Positions 34,650 through 45,023 of a DNA stretch of 64,000 nucleotides are shown here, one piece after another (position 1 is the first letter of the stretch; every line of letters starts with the position of its first letter). Source of the DNA: Echinarachnius parma (Eukaryota > Echinodermata > Echinoidea > Clypeasteroida > Echinarachniidae). The position numbers were made by a program, and so were the translations under genes. Where the stretch lies: contig JBAMJV010005485.1 of the NCBI GenBank assembly GCA_037951105.1, forward strand, positions 62,001 to 126,000, read 5' to 3'. The notes below the pieces were generated by a model. The model did no database searches. It had not been told where the DNA came from and worked only from the letters and a program-made list of their open reading frames with translations.

Positions 34650-35239
34650 AACGCAATCGATAAAATGCTTTAATTTTCTGGACTAAATTTTGATTTTTGT
34701 CTCAACACAGTGTGTGTTTGTCGCACAACCGATCTGAAAATAGATATCTTACCCAGGAATTTTGAACAAGAAAGCTACATATTAGGACTATTCTAGTATT
34801 TTCTATTATGCCTACTACACGATCGGGCCAATACATGGAACCAGCCACCGCGCCAGTCACGTCACCTATTAATGACCTGCCAACTGGACAATACCCAAAA
34901 GAGAGTGTGGGAGCTACAGAAGGGGGTCTAAACAAAAGCAACGCACCAATCAATCCACTAGATAACATGGCTGATGCCATCATTCAAGCATTCAGTGATA
35001 AAAAAAACCCTTAGCCGGCTTATTCCACCACTAAGCCAGGCTCTGCATGAAGGATTCATGTTGGAAATTGAAAAGAGGGACAAACAAATAGAAAAACTGA
35101 GATCACAGAGAAGCCAAGTGAGGACACCGATTTCATCGTCTGCGACATCGCGAAGACAAAACTCAACCAGGATATCACCATAGCCGACATCGACCGGTCA
35201 CATCGCATCGGACAGCCCGGCAAACAGGCACTGGCACTG
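34650..35239 (+). mobile_element. LINE 5' end with ORF1 fragment
   Basis: From ATG at 34,808 the frame gives MPTTRSGQYMEPATAPVTSP and a low-complexity stretch. It then gives a coiled-coil-like LEIEKRDKQIEKLRSQ, and in another frame DFIVCDIAKTKLNQDITIAD with IDRSHRIGQPGKQAL, ending abruptly at the array. Coiled coil followed by DIDRSHRIG is the plan of LINE ORF1 RNA-binding proteins. The frame shifts near 34,990 and again near 35,110. The matching 3' part is probably 38,405-39,410, with the tRNA array and two small elements in between. Confidence 0.7.
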
Positions 35240-35264
35240 CCTTAACCACTAGGCCACGGGGACC
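35240..35264 (-). pseudogene. tRNA 5' fragment at the outer end of the inverted unit
   Basis: The minus strand reads GTCCCCGTGGCCTAGTGGTT, then AAGGC, identical to the 5' third of the tRNA genes including box A, and then stops at the LINE boundary. Confidence 0.85.
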
Positions 35265-35594
35265 GTGTGATTAAAGACAGATCCAGTTCAGGTCATTGGC
35301 AAGCCAATCTCTCGGCCCTTTGTACTCAAGTATTCATGGGGAAGGAGTTACGAACAATGCAAGCCGCCTTTACTTCAGCTGGATCACAATAGAGTGATTC
35401 AAGTATTAGTTAGAACATATATATATAAGCGAGAAGTGAACTAATACATACAGCTTCGGTTTCTTCCAATATATAAATAATTGCAAAGAGTAATCATAAA
35501 TGATTGAGAAGGAAGAATAATAGTAGGCGTAGCTTAATAAGCAATGTTCCTCCTTTTAATCCACCAAATGAAAAAAGGCACTGGTCGAAAAATT

Positions 35595-35653
35595 GGTCTC
35601 CGCCAGGCTTGGAACGCCGATGCCTTAACCAGGTTCGAGTTCTGGCGGAGACC
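35595..35653. pseudogene. Chimeric tRNA remnant at the inversion centre
   Basis: Minus strand 35,630-35,595 reads GGTTAAGGCATCGGCGTTCC, AAG, then jumps to CCTGGCGGAGACC, losing the variable loop and half the T arm. Plus strand 35,631-35,653 is the T arm and acceptor 3' strand of a second tRNA copy (AGGTTCGAGTTCTGGCGGAG). The two are fused back to back at the centre of the palindrome. Confidence 0.85.
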
Positions 35654-35984
35654 AATTTTTCGACCAGTGCCTTTTTTCATTTGGTGGATTAAAAGGAGGA
35701 ACATTGCTTATTAAGCTACGCCTACTATTATTCTTCCTTCTCAATCATTTATGATTACTCTTTGCAATTATTTATATATTGGAAGAAACCGAAGCTGTAT
35801 GTATTAGTTCACTTCTCGCTTATATATATATGTTCTAACTAATACTTGAATCACTCTATTGTGATCCAGCTGAAGTAAAGGCGGCTTGCATTGTTCGTAA
35901 CTCCTTCCCCATGAATACTTGAGTACAAAGGGCCGAGAGATTGGCTTGCCAATGACCTGAACTGGATCTGTCTTTAATCACACG

Positions 35985-36055
35985 GTCCCCGTGGCCTAGT
36001 GGTTAAGGCATCGGCGTTCCAAGCCGGAGACCCAGGTTCGAGTCCTGGCGGAGAC
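35985..36055 (+). tRNA. tRNA-Gly(UCC)-like gene, array copy 1
   Basis: A full cloverleaf can be drawn by eye: acceptor GTCCCCG/CGGAGAC with a C4-A69 mismatch, D arm GCCT/AGGC, anticodon arm TCGGC/GCCGG around loop GTTCCAA (anticodon TCC at 36,018-36,020, U33 present), a four-base variable loop and T arm CCAGG/CCTGG around TTCGAGT. Box A (TGGCCTAGTGG) and box B (GGTTCGAGTCC) of the internal RNA polymerase III promoter are intact. TTTTT, a Pol III terminator, starts three bases after the gene. It could be a functional tRNA, a variant with altered use, or the head of a tRNA-derived SINE. Confidence 0.88.
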
Positions 36056-36387
36056 CAATTTTTCGACCAGTGCCTTTTTTCATTTGGTGGATTAAAAGGA
36101 GGAACATTGCTTATTAAGCTACGCCTACTATTATTCTTCCTTCTCAATCATTTATGATTACTCTTTGCAATTATTTATATATTGGAAGAAACCGAAGCTG
36201 TATGTATTAGTTCACTTCTCGCTTATATATATATGTTCTAACTAATACTTGAATCACTCTATTGTGATCCAGCTGAAGTAAAGGCGGCTTGCATTGTTCG
36301 TAACTCCTTCCCCATGAATACTTGAGTACAAAGGGCCGAGAGATTGGCTTGCCAATGACCTGAACTGGATCTGTCTTTAATCACACG

Positions 36388-36458
36388 GTCCCCGTGGCCT
36401 AGTGGTTAAGGCATCGGCGTTCCAAGCCGGAGACCCAGGTTCGAGTCCTGGCGGAGAC
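36388..36458 (+). tRNA. tRNA-Gly(UCC)-like gene, array copy 2
   Basis: Identical in sequence to copy 1, including the C4-A69 mismatch, boxes A and B and the downstream TTTTT. It begins 403 bp after copy 1. Confidence 0.88.
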
Positions 36459-36790
36459 CAATTTTTCGACCAGTGCCTTTTTTCATTTGGTGGATTAAAA
36501 GGAGGAACATTGCTTATTAAGCTACGCCTACTATTATTCTTCCTTCTCAATCATTTATGATTACTCTTTGCAATTATTTATATATTGGAAGAAACCGAAG
36601 CTGTATGTATTAGTTCACTTCTCGCTTATATATATATGTTCTAACTAATACTTGAATCACTCTATTGTGATCCAGCTGAAGTAAAGGCGGCTTGCATTGT
36701 TCGTAACTCCTTCCCCATGAATACTTGAGTACAAAGGGCCGAGAGATTGGCTTGCCAATGACCTGAACTGGATCTGTCTTTAATCACACG

Positions 36791-36861
36791 GTCCCCGTGG
36801 CCTAGTGGTTAAGGCATCGGCGTTCCAAGCCGGAGACCCAGGTTCGAGTCCTGGCGGAGAC
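36791..36861 (+). tRNA. tRNA-Gly(UCC)-like gene, array copy 3
   Basis: Identical to copies 1 and 2. The spacer after it has one substitution (AACATTTCTT instead of AACATTGCTT near 36,912). Confidence 0.88.
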
Positions 36862-37193
36862 CAATTTTTCGACCAGTGCCTTTTTTCATTTGGTGGATTA
36901 AAAGGAGGAACATTTCTTATTAAGCTACGCCTACTATTATTCTTCCTTCTCAATCATTTATGATTACTCTTTGCAATTATTTATATATTGGAAGAAACCG
37001 AAGCTGTATGTATTAGTTCACTTCTCGCTTATATATATATGTTCTAACTAATACTTGAATCACTCTATTGTGATCCAGCTGAAGTAAAGGCGGCTTGCAT
37101 TGTTCGTAACTCCTTCCCCATGAATACTTGAGTACAAAGGGCCGAGAGATTGGCTTGCCAATGACCTGAACTGGATCTGTCTTTAATCACACG

Positions 37194-37264
37194 GTCCCCG
37201 TGGCCTAGTGGTTAAGGCATCGGCGTTCCAAGCCGGAGACCCAGGTTCGAATCCTGGCGGAGAC
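37194..37264 (+). tRNA. tRNA-Gly(UCC)-like gene, array copy 4
   Basis: Differs from copies 1-3 by one base in the T loop (TTCGAAT instead of TTCGAGT). This still fits box B. The following spacer is interrupted after about 115 bp. Confidence 0.86.
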
Positions 37265-37394
37265 CAATTTTTCGACCAGTGCCTTTTTTCATTTGGTGGA
37301 TTAAAAGGAGGAACATTGCTTATTAAGCTACGCCTACTATTATTCTTCCTTCTCAATCATTTATGATTACTCTTTGCAATTTTTTTCGTATATA

Positions 37395-37934
37395 CAGGGT
37401 GGCCCAGAAATAACGGAACGGGGCACTTCCCAAAATAAAGTAACAAAATGAACATGTCCATCGGATAGTGTGTCCTTTCCAATGAACAACGATACCAAGA
37501 AAAGTAATTTTGGACGTGTAGTTTTTGTTTTAGGGCGCTTTGAGTGAGACCATGTCAGGTCCCTATTTTTGTCATTTGTTACCAAGTCAGTGCCTGATAA
37601 ATGAGACTTATTGCCCTACATACCACTGAACACGCTAGTATTCCGCGCGCCATTGTTAGTGTGCATTCAGCTGTGTGCCGAGCGGTGCCGAGAGAATGGA
37701 CATAATTATGGAGGGCAGTAAGTCTCAAATATCAGACACTGACTTGGTAAAAATTGACAAAAATTGGAACCTGACATGGTCTCACTCAAAGCGCCCTAAA
37801 AAAAAAACTACACGTCCAAAATTACTTTTCCTGGTATCGTTGTTCATTGGAAAGGACACCCTATCCGATGGACATGTTCATTTTGTTGCTTTGTTTTGGG
37901 AAGTGCCCCGTTCCGTTATTTCTGGGCCACCCTG
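37395..37934. mobile_element. TA-flanked CAGGGTGGCCC element, copy 1
   Basis: TA at 37,393-37,394 and 37,935-37,936. Ends CAGGGTGGCCCAGAAATAAC and its inverse are followed in both arms by GGAACGGGGCACTTCCC. Tc1/mariner-like by target and CAGGG start. A second copy lies at 41,995-42,524. Confidence 0.88.
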
Positions 37935-37982
37935 TATATTCTTTTTCTTCTTCTCCTTCTTTCTGTCCTTTTCTGTCATTAT

Positions 37983-38399
37983 CAGGGGCGGATCTAGCTT
38001 TTTGCTAAGGGAGGGGTTTGACCCAATGACGATGTCCACGATTTTTTTGTTGCTATTTTGAACCCTGTAAGTGATTTTTGTTAACTTTTTACACTGATAG
38101 CCACAAAGCGGCGATTTTTTTGGCTATTTTTGACCCCCGTAAGTGATTTTTGTTCCCTTTTTTCATTTTGTTGCTATTTTGTACCCCCGTAATAAGTGAT
38201 TTTTGTTAACTTTTTTCAGTGATAGCCACAAAGCGGCGATTTTGTGTGTGGCTATTTTGAACCCCCGTTAGTGATTTTTGTTCACTTTTTTCACTGCTAG
38301 CCGCGAATTTTCACTTGGCAGCCCAAGGGGGGGGGGGGGGGGGGGGGGGGTTTAAACCCCATAACCCCCCCCCCCCCCCCCCACGTAGATCCGCCACTG
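37983..38399. mobile_element. hAT-like poly-G element CAGGGGCGGATC
   Basis: CAGGGGCGGATCTAGC at the left and the inverse of CAGTGGCGGATCTACGTGG at the right are flanked by ATTAT on both sides (37,978-37,982 and 38,400-38,404). The interior has repeated CCCCCGTAAGTGATTTTTGT units and opposed G and C tracts that can pair. Confidence 0.82.
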
Positions 38400-38404
38400 A
38401 TTAT

Positions 38405-39410
38405 GTCAAGGTGCATTTTCCCGTCTGGTGCTAATATGTTCGTCTGAGTGATTGATCTTTGTGAAGATTAAATAGTTTACAGACGTTGTAGCAAGCTCAT
38501 CTTCCTGCCCAATATCATCTAACCATAATTTGCATATATCCAAATTATCCCAAAGCACCCCCTGAAAAATTTCTGGGGGTGCTGCAGCACCCCCAGCACC
38601 CCCACTTCCCAGGGCCATGGGAAGAGCTTGCGCTTCCCTTCTTAAAAGATTGATTATTTTACAGAAACAGGCCATTTGCCTTTGCACTGGTTCATTATCG
38701 TACCCATACAAATGTATTATTTAAATGCCTAGATACTATACCTTTACTTGATATGATTACTTACAAAACAGGTATATTCATGTATAAATTAATATAAACA
38801 CAATATGCTACCTCCTGCTTTTGCTAATTATTTTTACTCAAGAAATACAAGAAACCGCTTTCATATTTACCCACCCATTTTTCGGACATCACGTGCACAA
38901 AATCAAAGGAACCAAAATTTGGAATAGTGGAATACCCGCAAATTTAAAATGTCTCTTTTTATAATACTTTTAAGAAAAAATATATCGGAAATGTTTGACC
39001 ATGCAATAATTAAACTTTGTATTTTTATAATATTCGTACTGCATTTTAAAATTAGTAATATAATTTTTCCTATCGTTTTTACTGGACAAATGCTTTTCTC
39101 AGTCTTTCCGTTTTTTGACGTAATTAGCACGTTTATTTGTTGTTTGTTTTGTTAGTTTGTCTTATGGGTTTCTACAGGGATGTGTGTTGTTTTTTGAGCT
39201 TTATTTATTAAATCATTTTAAGTCATTGCTTAATTAATCAATCAATTAGTTGTATTCTGTGAGTTTTATACTAATAATATTTTGCAATCAGATGTATTAT
39301 TATATATGTATTCCCTATATGGCTTCCCTAGATGTGACCCCTATCCTTTGTCATGTTTTTAATGGCAAATTTACCAATAAATGTGAATTCAATTCAATTC
39401 AATTAAATTG
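38405..39410 (+). mobile_element. LINE 3' part with ATTCA-type tail
   Basis: Plus-strand remnants read RLIILQKQAICLCTGS near 38,645 and HVHKIKGTKIWNSGIPANLK near 38,890. These resemble the final segment of LINE ORF2 (LQKRAVR..., ...GPKIWNSLP...). A non-coding 3' region then ends AATTCAATTCAATTCAATT at about 39,405. It is probably the 3' half of the LINE whose ORF1 is at 34,650-35,239. Much of the reverse transcriptase is missing. Confidence 0.6.
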
Positions 39411-41228
39411 TGTTTAGAACAAGGGGAACATTTGATTCTGTACGTAACTTCAGAGAGCTTAGAGATCACTTTCAATGTTTGTCGTAATTCCTTTTCTGTC
39501 AGCGAAGACTCTTCTGACTCTGTTCTGTTACTCTGGAATACACAGCATCCATTCTCGGAGGCTTTCAGCATAATCCGTTCCGATTTCTTTCTCAGGGTGG
39601 TCAGAAAGCAACTTTGTTTCTCTTCCGAACATCATCATGTTTGGTGTTTCCTAGTTCGTCTCGTGTACAGTACTCCTATATGCTGCCGTTGCAAATGCGA
39701 TATGCTTATCCCAATTTCGTTGATTCTTCCTTGGTTCTAGTAGCGTTATCAACATGTTCTGTAGTGTCCTGTTGAATCATTCCACCATTCCGTCTGATTT
39801 AGGATTGTAGGCCGTAGTTCTAGTTTTCTTTATTCCAAGGATAAGACAAATCTCCTTGAAGAGTTGGGACTCGAAATTACGACCTTGGTCTGTGTGAATT
39901 TCCAGTGGTACTCCGTACCTACACACAAACTCTTCTACCATTTCTGAGCCACTGTCCCAGCCTTTTCGCTAGGAATGGGATATGCCTCGACGAACTTGGT
40001 GTAGTAGTCAGCTACAACCATGATGTACTTATTCCCATCGTCAGTTTCTGCCAAGGGACCTAATATGTTTAAAGCGATCCGTTCCATGGGACTTCCACTT
40101 GCTCTCTGTTCTAAGTGTGCCATTCTCCTTTTTCCAGTTGGCTTGCGTCAAGCACATGATGAACACCGTCGTATGACAGATCTGGTATCTGCCTTCATTC
40201 CTACCCAGTATTATCGCACTTGAACACTCAGTGTTTTCGTCATCCCTACATTAAGTGACCAGCCAACGGTCCAGCGTGAAGTTGTTTCATAACTTTGTTT
40301 AAAAGGTTCTATGGGCAGTACCAATCGCCATCTTATTTCTTTTCCATCCTCGGACTCCATTTCCAGTAGAGGATTCCATCTCGGACTACAAGTTGTTCCC
40401 AATGTTCCAGTAGTATCTACACTTTGTAAGACATAGCGGAGATTTCTTCTTTCGACGGTTTAACCTTGTTTTCCACTGCTACTAACTTGATGTTTTGATC
40501 GTTCAGCTGTGCTTTCCTCATTTCTGGCAGCCTTTTGTCGTCTGTTAGTCGGATCGCATATGTCTCGACTGTTTGTCTTTCGTCGGAGTTACATTCTTCA
40601 TCACTTCCATACTGACAACATGGCCTTCTCGATAGTGCATCTGCATTCCCATGACTTCTTCCAGCTCGGTGAACAATCTCTATGTTGTAGGCCGTAATCA
40701 ACTCCTGCCATTGTGCAAGTTGCCCTTCTGGAAGTTTGAAATTGGTTAAACATCTCAGTACTTCATGATTTGTTCGGACTTTGACATGTCTTCCATGCAA
40801 GTATTGCTTGTAATGTTTCAAGTAGACAACTACTACGAGGTGTTCCCTTTGCGTTACACAGGAGTTGCGTTCAGCCTTACTGAGAACTTTGCTGCCGTAA
40901 GCAATTAATCTTTCCTTTCCATCTTTGCTAGCATTCGTATCCAAGATGAACTCTCCTTCTGGACTTAGGTACGCAAGGATAGGTGCTGACATCAATCTTA
41001 GTTTGAGTTCATCAAATGCAGCCTGGCAGACAGAACTCCATACGAACTGTCCGGCACGGTCTTTCTCTGTTAGTTGATGAAGGGGTTTGGCGATACCTGC
41101 AAATCCTTCCACAAAGTGTCTATAGTAAGATGCAAGGCCCAGAAAACTTCTGACTTCTGTCACACTTGTCGGCATAGGCCATGTTCTCACAGATTCAATT
41201 TTCTCTTCTTGTGTTGATACTCCTTTAA

Positions 41229-42531
41229 CCCTATATAGCCCGGGGGGGGGGGGGCTAAAGGCCCCCCCTCGACATTTTTCGCGATAATTTTTTAACGCGA
41301 AAAAAACTTGCGCTGAAATTTCATGACTTTTTTCTATTGGGTCTTGCACATCTTTTGAAATAAAATTTTTGAAAATCGGACCTACCGTTACGAAGTCACA
41401 TGACCTTTTGTCTATGCATGTCAGCCCAAAAATTGCTCAATTTTGTGACTTGTGTACAAAACATATGGAAATATCAGTTTTCATAAAAAGAGATATATCA
41501 TTGGTTATTTGGTCTTGTTTACATTTTAGGTGTTTGTTTTGGGGTTCATAGTAGTTGATTTATCGTTAGAAATAAAATAAACAACAAAAACAATAAAATA
41601 CATAAGCTAAAAAAACAAAGAAATACATAATAAATTATAAAAACAATAGAAAACATAAGGAAGAACCTGGCTCTTCCAAATTTGTTTGTTGTATTATTAT
41701 TCCAAATGGTCTAAAGAACATATGTAGTGAAAACCAATGTTCAATTATGAAGAATATATGATTTATGGGTAAAAATATGAATTTATGACCTTATTTGCAT
41801 AAATTACCATAATTATGCAAAAATAATGCATTTTTCAAAAAATTTAAAATTACCATAGTATTCTATACACTTCACTAAACATGCGTGCAAGTTTTCGCGG
41901 CGAACGGCCGCTTTGCGGCCGAGATCTTAGGGGGGGGGGGCCAAATTAGCCCCCCCCCCCCCGGCTATGCATTTTCAAAATAGCCCGGGATATACAGGGT
42001 GGCCCAAAAAAAACGGAACGGGGCACTTCCCAAAATATAATACCACAATGTTTATGTTCATCGGATAGGGTGTCCTTTCCAATGAAAAACGATACCAAGA
42101 ACAGTAATTTTGGTCAGGTCGTTTTTGTTTAAGGACGCAGTGAGTGAGACCATGTCAGGTGCCGATTTATGTCGATTTCGACCTAGTCAATGCCAGTTTA
42201 ACCGCACTCCTTGCCCGTAATACCATTCAGCGACCAGGCCCATTCTCTCGGCACACGACTGAGTGCACACTAACAAAAGTGCGCAATGCTCAACGATATG
42301 AACGGCGGTTCGTGCAATTCATCAAGCCTTCGCTCAATACAAATTTACGAAAAAGAGAACCTGACATGGTGTCACTCACAGGGCCCTAAAACAAAAACTA
42401 CACGACCAAATTGACTGTTCTTGGTATCGTTGTTCATTTGAAAAGACACTCTATCCGATGGACATAATACATGTGCTACTTTATTTTGGGAAGTGCCCCG
42501 TTCCGTTTTTTTTGGGCCACCCTGTATAGGG
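41229..42531. mobile_element. piggyBac-like TTAA element inserted in the Gypsy fossil
   Basis: TTAA at 41,225-41,228 and 42,532-42,535. The left end is CCCTATATAGCCCGGG. The right end is its inverse with one mismatch once the nested element is set aside. Opposed G and C tracts (GGGGCTAAAGGCCCC-like) follow inside each end. CCC at a TTAA target is the piggyBac pattern. No transposase. Confidence 0.85.
41995..42524. mobile_element. TA-flanked CAGGGTGGCCC element, copy 2, nested
   Basis: Same family as 37,395-37,934. It lies between TA at 41,993-41,994 and 42,525-42,526, inside the right terminal repeat of the piggyBac-like element. The interior GGTCTCACTC/GAGTGAGACC and CGGAACGGGGCACTTCCC arms are shared. 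Confidence 0.9.
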
Positions 42532-44483
42532 TTAATATCTGACACAATGTGGCCTAGATAGCAGACCTTCGTCTTGAATAGATGACACTTCTTCTGTTTC
42601 AATTTCAGGTTCTATTGTCGAAGTCAGTGGAATACTTCCCTCAGGCGGGTAAGTTCTTGTGGTATTGCCTTCCCGAAAATGATTAAATCATCTAAGTACA
42701 CGAGTAGTGTTTCCCAATGAAGTCCAGCCAGTACTTTATCCATCAGTCTCTCAAATGTAGCACGGGCATTACATAAGCCGAACGGCATCACGTTCCAGGC
42801 GTCGAGTCCATTATCTGCTACGAATGCTGATTTTGCCTTAGCATCGTTGTCTACTCCGACTTGCTAATATCCACTTGCTAGGTCAAGAGTTGAAAACCAC
42901 TGTGCTCCTGACAGTGCATCCAAAGTTTTGTCAATGCGTGGCAAAGGGTAGGCATCTTTGACTGTTGCTACATTAAGTTGCCTATAATCCACGCAGAATC
43001 GTTGAGTTCCATCCTTCTTCTTTTTTGACAAGGACTATAAAGGCCCATGGACTATCCGTTGGCTCTAAGAGTCCTTTCTGCAGAAGCTTGTCAACTTGTT
43101 TCTTTATCTTTCCTCTTTGTCCCAGTGGATGTTTCAGTGGCCGCTGTCTTATTGGTCGTTGAGATCCAGTGTCAATCTTGTGTTGGACTAGATTAGTCCT
43201 TCCAATATCGTCATCTCCACTTGAAAATACATCTTGGAACTCCGCTTTACAACGTCTTGGCAATACTGACTTGGTATTTCTTCCATGCTTCTTTCCAGTA
43301 AGTCTTGTAAGTGCTCAGGCACCTCTAAATTAGTTGGCGTTGAGTTAGTTGGTACTTCTGCGACTTCGCTGCTGTCGAAAAGTGTCATTGATGCGATCTG
43401 TGTATTCTTCCGTATGACCTTGTTTGAGCTCGATGAGTTGAATATCCTAACAGGTACGAATTCCTCGCCTGTTTTTATGAGTGATCTTGCCACCAGTAGA
43501 CCTTTCTTTCCAAGTTGTTGGGCATTTCCAGACTCTATAAATCCAATGGAATTTGACTTTATTCTCTCTTTCGTTGTCCCAAGAATTACGACTTCATGGC
43601 CAGCTGGAATTGTTAAAGTCTCAGAGGCGGATATACGGCAAAATTACTTCTCTCCTATCTAAGTTTGACATTCCACCTTTCCGAGTTGAGTGGCAAGTTC
43701 AAAGTTGATAAGATCTATCTTGGCTCCCATTCTTGCTAAGGTGTCTAAACCAAGGATTCCATCGCCACTCACGTCAGCTACTAAGATTGTACTCAACCCT
43801 TGTTTGGGCCAGTTGACATCTCAAGTGTGACTGATCCATCAAGAGGAAGGGGCGTTCCATCCGCTTAGTGAGCCTGTACTTCTTAATGCTGCAAAGGAGG
43901 TTTTCCCTCCATAAGTTTGTACAAACATTTGTATATGTAAGAATCGGATGCGCCTGTATCTACTAAGAACTTGTATTCTTTGCTGTGAATGTGCACTGGT
44001 TCCTCCCCCTGAGATCTCGGCCGTCGAACGCGTGGCCGCCACAAAATTTGGCACACAGATAGCTTGCAACATAATCTACAAGACTGCATTGTTATTTTTT
44101 TGAAAATAATCAATTTTTAATTAATTATGCAAATTATGCAGAAATCCCTTTTTTGTCTGTAAATCACTATATATTGCTCAGAATATGCTAATTTTGTGCA
44201 TGAATATTCTTTATGACTTAATTAACGGTATACCCAGTCATCGCAAATTTGGTCTTAAAAGTTGCGCAAGACTTCAATGAAAAAACTCCTGAAGTCGCAC
44301 GGCCTGGTAAGGGTTAAGGCGTTAAGAGTAACATAAAGTACTTTCAAGAGGTGGACTACGGAATGAAATAATTTTAGGCATCTGCCCATGGTTTATTGTA
44401 CAAAAATGCTTTCTCCACAAACTTGTCACCAACCTTCAAAAAGTAAAAGCGCTGAATTATCACAAGAAACAAAATTGTATAAC

Positions 44484-44579
44484 AGTCTGTATGCCTGTGA
44501 CTACACCACGCAACCCTAGAGGCACAGCAAAGCTCTAACGTTAATGATGCGATCAAACAGGTGGTAGGTTGCATCAGAT
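44484..44579 (-). pseudogene. Decayed copy of XRN1 exon E (fourth copy)
   Basis: Reads like exon E (GATGCAACCTACCACCTGTT, GTTGCGTGGTGTAGTCACAG) but lacks a few bases within the NVREGF segment and has no GT donor after CAGACTG. The flanking 44,580-44,675 matches the 198-bp unit of the 48-kb copies, and its donor sequence (GTAAGTAGACC) is the one used by exon G. Confidence 0.8.
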
Positions 44580-44675
44580 TCATGGATGGGTTATTTGTAT
44601 GACCACCCTTTTATATTACTACATTGGTCTTTATAGACAGGTTTAGGGGCAAGAAACCCTTTTTGGTCTACTTAC

Positions 44676-45023
44676 GCAATTCTCAACGCTCTGTTCCTTC
44701 CCACCCGCTTTTGCTGAGGATTTAGCTGAAGGTTTGGCAGAGGCACTAGTAGTCTTTTCTTTGTCAGCAGTCTGTCTTGGCTGGCCACCTCTGGCTATTC
44801 TCTGACTAGCCGTATTCTGCTTTGCCCTTGCGCCACTGCCTTCTGTTAACCTCTGGCTGGTGGCAGATCCTACTGCTTCTTGAGATCCCTGCTGGGCGGA
44901 GGGAATCTTCCCCGGTGCTTGCATGCCAGAGGCTGGTTGCTTAGCAGCAGATGCCTTCGGCTGGGTGGTTTTAGTGGCTGCAGCTTCAGCGTAGGACATT
45001 CGAGAATGGCTCGCATCCTTCCT
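44676..45023 (-). CDS. XRN1: XRN1 C-terminal disordered exon (exon G, upstream copy)
   Basis: This 348-bp exon (116 codons, phase 0) follows CATTGTCAG and precedes GTAAGT. It starts RKDASHSRMSYAEAAATKTT and is rich in Ala, Ser, Lys, Gln and Gly (KPSAKSSAKAGGKEQSVENC), with no hydrophobic core, so it is predicted to be disordered. In animal XRN1 the region after the SH3-like domain is long, poorly conserved and binds decapping and decay partners. The assignment rests on position, strand and phase after exon F, and on composition, not on sequence similarity. Later exons should lie at lower coordinates. 34,214-34,345 is one candidate. Confidence 0.7.

Larger units (their letters stand above)
35240..37380. 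repeat. 403-bp tandem satellite carrying tRNA genes, with inverted first unit
   Basis: Four direct units have tRNA starts at 35,985, 36,388, 36,791 and 37,194, spaced exactly 403 bp. They are joined by nearly identical 332-bp AT-rich spacers (CGACCAGTGCC, GGTGGATTAAAAGGAGGAAC, TTCACTTCTCGCTTATATAT). The first 331-bp spacer is also present inverted at 35,265-35,595, making a large head-to-head palindrome. The last unit is cut at about 37,380, just before a TA element. Units differ by only a few bases, so the amplification is recent. The array lies inside LINE sequence, itself within a Gypsy fossil. Confidence 0.95.
39410..44110 (-). mobile_element. Ty3/Gypsy LTR-retrotransposon fossil, broken
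   Basis: In minus-strand order: a protease-type segment near 44,070-43,880, reverse transcriptase from about 43,500 to 42,540, then after an inserted element the rest of RT and RNase H (about 41,235-40,420), and integrase (about 40,400-39,410). Family, order and spacing are Gypsy-like. It carries multiple breaks and has no recognisable LTRs. A DNA element (41,229-42,531) lies within it, and its integrase tail appears displaced to 34.4-34.6 kb by later insertions. It is clearly old, since it hosts at least three generations of insertions. Confidence 0.92.

Noticed and set aside
44374-44583. Minus-strand frame through the fourth exon E copy
   Set aside because: It reads the exon copy in the wrong frame. 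The meaningful signal is the decayed XRN1 exon.
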